Shown here: positions 58,424 to 64,000 of the stretch, piece by piece
How the letters are laid out: each line of letters opens with the position of its first letter
How positions within the stretch are numbered: position 1 is the stretch's first letter
Assembly (NCBI GenBank): GCA_029721515.1
Contig: CM056566.1
Location: forward strand, 24,529,269 to 24,593,268
DNA from: Synanceia verrucosa
Taxonomy: Eukaryota; Chordata; Actinopteri; Perciformes; Synanceiidae
Direction: 5' to 3'
DNA length: 64,000 nucleotides
Made by a program: the position numbers and the translations under genes
Notes under the pieces: model-generated
The model's input: only the letters and a program-made list of their open reading frames with translations
What the model was told of the DNA's origin: nothing
Database searches by the model: none

Positions 58424-59090
58424 GTGCCTCCATTAAGTCAGTTTACTCACTCACCCGAAGTCCTTGTGCTTTTTCACCTCCCAGGTGTTCGCGAGCTGAG
58501 GCTACTCAGTGGGAAGGAGGTGGTGTCATACAGGCTTCTTCTGTTTGGTGAGATGGAGAAGAGGCAATGCTGCTTAGGTCATATCTGTTAGAGTAGTGGA
58601 GAAGAGGATGTGTTTCCTCTCCCTCCATTTAACACGTTGCAAATTAGTTTTGTGCCTCGTAGTCCCTGTGTGTTCTCATCTCACAGATATCCATGGAGCC
58701 AGTTTACCTGGTGGAGTAGAGGTTGGACAGACCAGGCTTCATCTTCATTTTCTAGTTCTAAGTGACATGATGATGATGAGGACATCTTGCTGAGGCTTCT
58801 TCTGTTTATTGTGGTAGAGAGGAAGATGTGCTGCCCAGGCATCAAGTGGTTGGCATGGTGGAGAGGAAGAAGTGTTGCTCAGAATCCATTGCTGACAGCT
58901 TGATGATGCCCTTCATCCCCTTTGACACTAATACAATTCTATTAACTGTTGTGGAGTGTTAACTGTTGTTATATGGAGTGTTAATGTGTTTTCCCTTAGT
59001 CGATGTGAGGGTCATTTGTAAACAATAGAGTGTCATATCCTGAACAGATTGTCTGAGGCAAATTCATAATTTGTGGCTTCTGTACTTAAA
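58424..59090 (-). repeat. Half of the dispersed palindromic repeat
   Basis: Continues the repeat interrupted by the L1 fragment: CCTCCATTAAGTCAGTTTAC matches 20695-20725 in reverse, and GGAAGGAGGTGGTGTCATAC matches 19683-19703. It ends with the TGAGGCAAATTCATAATTTG type terminus near 59070. Confidence 0.6.
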
Positions 59091-60680
59091 ATGCTGCCCC
59101 TGCGACCCGAAAATGGTAGATGGATGGATGGTTGGACTTTCTTTTATTTTGAAGTTAAGTGTTAAGGCGATATCATTTGGCCGGACTAGATTAATTTAAT
59201 GTTTTTCCAAGTAAGCATAATATTGCAATCAGAAATCAGAACCAGAAGTGCTGTGTAGCTTTCCAGTGACCACTACAGCAACTCATATGGTGAACCAAGG
59301 TGAGCTAACCAGCTCTAAACTACCGTCCCCTGCAAGCGCATCCTGTCGCCAGGCAGAAACTCCCATCAAGACCATGAGCCTGTGAACCAACAGAGCCAAC
59401 AAGCTGACTCCTGGACCTGCTAGGGGCAGAGACCACTGTGCAAAGTAGGATGCTTTGGCTGGTTTGATCCTCTAATTGGTGTCAGATAATATTCTAATAT
59501 TAACATCTCCAAACATAGCAGCCATGGAAATAGTGACAATAATTAATAAATTTCTTCATTTATCACCAGTAGTTGTCTGTCCATTCGTTCAAAGCAGAAA
59601 CTAAAGATCACTGTTTCGGAAGCAACTGTGTATTACATTTTTAAATAAAATTGATCAATACAATTTCTTTTGAATTCTGTTCATCTGTTGCTCTGAATTG
59701 GAGGTGGTTCCCCAAATTAGCGTGCAATTCAATAACTAATAATAATAATTAATTCCGTTAATTGTTAACATTGATAATTCCTTTTATTAATTTCAAAAGG
59801 TGTGTGGTTGAATGCTACACTGAGTGATTGATTGATTGAGTGACTGATTGATTGATGGTACTCTAGCTGACACTGATGATGGTTTATCAGCTTCCTGTCA
59901 GCTGTTCATGTTTTAACTGTGAGCACTGAATGTTCTTGTCCTGAAACAGGAAGTTAAGACAAACTGAAATAAACTTTCTGACGTCTGACAAAGTATTTTA
60001 ATCAGGACAGACTAATAAGATGAAGAGAGACAGCTGAAAAGGGCAATAACATTTGTGCAAACAATATTTTTGGCGCTCAGACACCAGGGAGTAGATGTAG
60101 TGACTGATCTAAGGAAGAGATGCTGGCATCTGAGAAGATGTTCTCTCCGGGTCTAGACACTAGTAGTGGTAGAAGCATGGGACCACCTGCTGACCCTATG
60201 ACGACGGCCAGTATCTTGAGAAGGTGGTGACGGGATGGAGGTGGGCTTGAGTTTTAGCTGGTTGACAGCAAGAAGGCAGCATAGAGGGAGAACACTTGCG
60301 GGTGGATAGAGAATGGTGACTGCAAGGCTGCAGCAAAAATCACAATGATATGGGGAGAAGAGAGAATGAAGACTGCAATGCTATGCAGTGGAAACCGCAA
60401 TGCTATGTGGTGAGGAGAGACAATAGAGACTGCAATGCAAGCCATGAAAATACAGAACTGTAGAAGCGACCACCAAATGGAGAGACCACCACCAGAGATA
60501 CTATGTGTATGCTCACCGCAGTAAAGGCTTCAGAAATCATTGAGCAGGCAGTATGGAGTTTGAGTCTGGACGAATGTAGGAGTAATAAGCGGCAGATGAC
60601 CAACACCCCACTTGCTGAAGTGAAGCTGAAGTAGCTGCTCCTATCCTAAAGGACTGACCTGAAAACTGATGAGGAGGAAG
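59091..60680. other. Gene-free region
   Basis: No gene. 59860-60000 is lectin spacer sequence in reverse (matching about 55880-56020). 60000-60680 is moderately GC-rich and may be the distal part of the DIRS-like element that follows. A GATT/GATG-type repeat lies at 59822-59858. Confidence 0.4.
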
Positions 60681-60689
60681 ATTGCACCT

Positions 60690-62890
60690 TCCTAAAATGC
60701 TGAATGAACCAGTTCTTTGACATGGGATTATTGCTTGGAGTCAGAAAGAGAAGGGATGAATCAGAAAAGCTACTGAGCTTAAGATATTTAATCATGGCTT
60801 TATAGGAGCAAAAAGGAAACCTGGTGCGAGCGATGATGATATTGCAAGCTCCCTTTGGAGCTTTTAAGGAGCAAACAATAATGGGAAGGGTGGAAGGTCA
60901 AATCAGAAAAACAAATATCTTTAGCTGAATCAAATAGATTTGAAGAGGAAATGAATTCACTAATCCTCCAAAACCCATAAAAAGCTAATAGAAAAACACT
61001 TATGGGGACAGTATCAATGCATGACAAAAACACGCCCCTGCGAAGAGCATTTATCATTATATGCAGAGTGTTAAGAGTGGTAGGGCGCCTGTAATTGAGC
61101 AGTTGATGAGAACTAGTTCCATTTCCTCTCAGTAACAAGTTGAGGTGGTGAACAAGCTGGGAAAAGAGGGATCAAAACATTGAACATTAAATTGAATACC
61201 TGCAATGAGGCCACGAATATACTGGGGCTTAAACTGACAAACAAGTGATGAAGGCGCAAACCGTTTTAATGAGCACAGGCTTCAGGGATATATTCAGGAA
61301 AGAACAGAAGGTGGCAAAAGTGACCCAAGCAAAATCATATGATTTTAAAGCTGACATAGCCGGACCGTTCCTCATGTAACCCTTAGCCAATTCTAAGTAG
61401 TGTTTTAGACCATCATCTAGTAGAGGGCTAACTTGTTCAGGGGAGGAATGGGCGAGGGATTCTTGCAGGCCATTGTGCAAAGGCTCCGAATGACCTGAAA
61501 GTTAAAGCGGGACAGAGAGTCAGCAACAATGTTGAAATGCCTGGGCAGCACGTGGCAAGCTGTAATGATAAAATTATGATTAACAGCCAACCATGTGATG
61601 CGTGATCTCATGAAAAGCATGATAGCCTGGCAGGAGGAGTGCCCTTCATTAATGTTGTCGACCATGACGATCGTAGAACACGGCTATTCTTTTAAGTTGC
61701 CAGAGATGACCCCAGATATGGCAAGCTACGGCGATGGGGAAAATCCTGTGGACTACGGAGGATGAATAAAATTCTGCAAACTCCGGAGGCCAGTCCTCTG
61801 CAAACCACTGGCCTTGAAAAAAAAAACCAAAACCCACGGAAGGTGCCGCATCTGTGAAAAACTGAATGGAATCTGAGGAGTGAATGATATCATCTTAGAA
61901 AAAACAAATGACGTTCCACTTCTGCAGGAGAAGCGACCAGAACGATAGATTGGAGCAGCACCCGTCGTCCAATTAAATTTGGTCCTGCAAATTTGGCACG
62001 GACAAAGCCAGATCAAGCAGCCTGGAAATGAATGAGTGCCCCTGAGGGATTCAGTGCATGGTGAAATTTACGTGTCCAGCAAGGAAAGCATTTGCTGCTT
62101 TGTGATGGATTTTGCTGAAATAAATGACAGATTTATTTCACGAATTCTCTGGAGTTTCTCCACTGGAAGGGAAGCTTTCATTTCAACTGTGTCCAGGCTG
62201 ATGCCGAAAAACTCCAGAGATGTTGCGGGACCGACATTTTTTCCTCCGAAAGAGGCACACCTAAGTGATTGAACAGGTGCTTTAATTTTGCCAGTGAGGA
62301 ACCAAATTTATCATGTGAGGAATCAATAAGTAGAAAATCATCCAGGAGATGAAGCACGGGCAGAAGATGTTATTTAGGAGGTTCCAGCAGAGGGCTTCTG
62401 ACACCATATTGAAAAGATATGGACTACTCCTGCAACCGAATGTGAGTCTGACAGCAAAATAAAATTTTGACTCCCACTTAATGCCAAATAAATGCCACTG
62501 AGAGGGATGGATGGGAACAATTTTAAAAGCATCGGTCATGTCAGCTTTGGCCATGCCCCCTGACCGGCTAATTTGATCAATCTGATTGCATTTTCTACAG
62601 TTGCGTAATGAAGGGAGAACGGCACTGAAGGAATGAGCTCACTGACGCTTGTAACCGGGCCTGAAGGTGGAGCAGATAAATCAAAAATCAGCATTTTCTT
62701 TCTGGAGTATTTCCTGGTTGCTATGCCAATGGGACTGGTACGGTACACGGAAAAAGGAGGGGGGTTCAACGGGCCAACTAAATAACCCTTGTTCAATTCT
62801 TTCCCTAGCAACTAGGAAACATCCTCTGGATTTTTGAGAGCTGACTGCAGGTGTTTTGAAACATAAGAGGAATTAATGGATGAAATGACC
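60690..62890 (-). mobile_element. DIRS-like tyrosine-recombinase retrotransposon, decayed
   Basis: Minus strand, in order. Reverse transcriptase start (MLIFDLSAPPSG, 62690 region), MAKADMTDAFKIVPIHPSQW (62500-62554) and the catalytic LLDDFLLID in a shifted frame (about 62321-62350). Then RNase H/linker sequence (VIWGHLWQLKRIAVFYD-like; HFNIVADSLSRFNFQVI near 61500), and a recombinase-like part (GLKHYLELAKGYMRN; VFLLAFYGFWRISEFISSSN near 60960). Reverse transcriptase followed by a tyrosine-recombinase-like segment, without integrase, is the DIRS order. Multiple frameshifts; I saw no catalytic HxxR or Tyr, so the 3' end is incomplete. Confidence 0.72.
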
Positions 62891-63163
62891 CCCCAGCCAA
62901 AAACCCTGAGACAGACCACTGAGCAGATAATTAGTAAACACAGAGTCCATGGAATCCAAACTCAGATTACAGACTCAACCTAAATTAATTTTAGTTCTTG
63001 TTAATCCTGATTTACAAGTTTAACTATTATTCTGACAAGTCAGAAATCAATCCAGGATAACATCAAACCATGAGGCCTTCTGTGAACTCATCATACTACT
63101 CTTTAGTTCATTATCAGACAGTTCATACTACATTCCATAAGTCTGCAATTATAAATTATTTCT

Positions 63164-63263
63164 GTGACAATGGAGGCTGTAATTAAAGGTGTGGCTGCAG
63201 CAGCTATACATTGTCATCTTTACATATTCCAGCTGTTGCAGCGTTCTCATAAACTATATAAAG
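63164..63263 (+). promoter_or_regulatory. TATA promoter of copy H
   Basis: TATATAAAG at 63255-63263 with the conserved block. The following sequence lacks three bases (AAGAGGTTCT against AAGAGGAAGTTCT). Exon 1 is inferred at about 63280-63331. Confidence 0.7.
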
Positions 63264-63731
63264 AGGTTCTCTGTCAGCTGTCAGACATCAGCTGCTTCTT
63301 CCTCGCTGTGTCCTCACCACCTCAGAAAAAGGTAAGATTTCACCTCTTTCATTTAATCTATCAGCATCATTTCATCTATTTTCATCTATTTGCTATGATT
63401 CAGATTTATTCCTAAAAATTCACAGTTCAGACAAAATCATTTATAACGTCATATGATTTAACATTATTCAATTTATACCACAGCTTAAATCCCATGATAT
63501 ATAGCAATGTACCATTTACTCTATATTGTGTTAATGTTTTAGGTTTGAGCTTCATGTTAATAACTTTTTATTTCTATGTCCAAATACTCTGCATAGTATT
63601 CTACTTTCTATTTTCAGTGACAGATAAATATCAGCAGCAGCAGTATCAGTAGTACTAACAGTAGTACTAGGGCCAGCAGTAGTAGTTTTTGTCATTACTT
63701 ATTTTGTATTAATATCTTTCCATGTCTTCAG

Positions 63732-64000
63732 ATGCTGTCTGGTCTTCACTTTGCTCTGTTGGTCTGTTTGGCCGGTGGGCTGCTGCTTGCAGGAGTGAAC
63801 GCAGTGAGTAACAAATACACAAATACTGTGTATAAGTATTTTTCAGAACCCAGTATTACCCAATATTACTGTTGAACATGGTACCTGGTCTGATATATCA
63901 GTGCTGTTTTACTGTAGTTTTGTTATATAAATGGCAAATTTGTATCTAGATCTATATCTATATTTCTACAGAGCCTTTCTAGTCTTCCACTACATGTCAT
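63732..64000 (+). CDS. C-type lectin-domain protein, copy H, 5' part only
   Basis: Only the signal-peptide exon (63732-63803, 24 codons) is inside the window; it continues past the end, where intron 2 is still running. The exon differs from the others in GLLLAGVNA (Leu for Pro) and in a 3-bp loss at its end, so that the donor GTGAGT follows directly after GCA. The phase is kept. Promoter and noncoding exon lie 400 bp upstream. It pairs head-to-head with copy G. Whether the rest of the gene is intact cannot be seen. Confidence 0.75.

Noticed and set aside
63164..63415. A frame starting MTMEAVIKGVAAA present in front of nearly every copy
   Set aside because: It runs through the TATA box, the inferred start site and the exon 1 donor. 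Its conservation is that of the promoter, and indels between copies (for example in F and H) are not frame-aware.

Overview
The window reads as vertebrate nuclear DNA, most likely from a teleost fish. Its genes have introns with GT-AG splice sites, TATA boxes and AATAAA signals. The rest is dense with fish-type transposons: Tc1-like elements, L1/Tx1-, L2- and other LINE fragments, a DIRS-like element, a gypsy-like element, a solo LTR and tRNA-derived SINEs. There are no bacterial or viral features.

The host content is a multigene array of secreted C-type lectin-domain proteins, closest in layout to the teleost type II antifreeze / nattectin-like lectin group. I count seven complete copies and the first two exons of an eighth. 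I name them A (5.5-7.8 kb, minus), B (12.0-15.4, plus), C (21.9-26.8, minus), D (31.1-33.9, plus), E (37.2-40.4, minus), F (42.2-44.6, plus), G (51.5-54.1, minus) and H (63.3 to the end, plus). Orientation strictly alternates, giving four head-to-head pairs (A/B, C/D, E/F, G/H) that face each other tail-to-tail. Each gene has a noncoding first exon behind a conserved TATA promoter and a signal-peptide exon. Next comes an exon coding a Gly-Tyr-Pro-Lys-rich linker whose pentapeptide number varies, and then four exons coding one C-type lectin domain with a Tyr-rich tail. Proteins are 197-209 aa and all seven complete frames are open. Two protein subfamilies are visible: A-D (8 cysteines, ...LPYLCSKY) and E-G (9 cysteines, ...LPYLCC, one residue shorter before the last exon).

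Layout: 0.75-4.6 kb, a Tc1-like element with a gypsy-like retroelement nested in it. 8.4-10.3, a LINE reverse-transcriptase fragment with target-site duplication between A and B. 10.6-11.8, a LINE endonuclease fragment between a relic promoter and the working promoter of B. 16-21 kb, SINE-like sequence, a solo LTR and a palindromic repeat between B and C. 25.3-26.2, an L2 fragment in intron 1 of C. 28-30.9, nested LINEs upstream of D. 34.9, a 10-bp minisatellite. 45-50.5, an L1-like element carrying an intact 143-codon orphan ORF unit and a deleted Tc1 copy. 56.2, an orphan host-like exon. 57.6-62.9, an L1 3' fragment, a repeat half-palindrome and a DIRS-like element between G and H.

The array records its own history. 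An antisense L1 fragment sits in intron 5 of most copies but not A, and B is a mosaic there. Exon-5 relics lie upstream of A and C, and relic promoters plus LINE sequence lie upstream of B and D. E and F each lost the normal exon-3 acceptor but keep an in-frame substitute. Expression, sugar binding and ice binding cannot be read from sequence alone.
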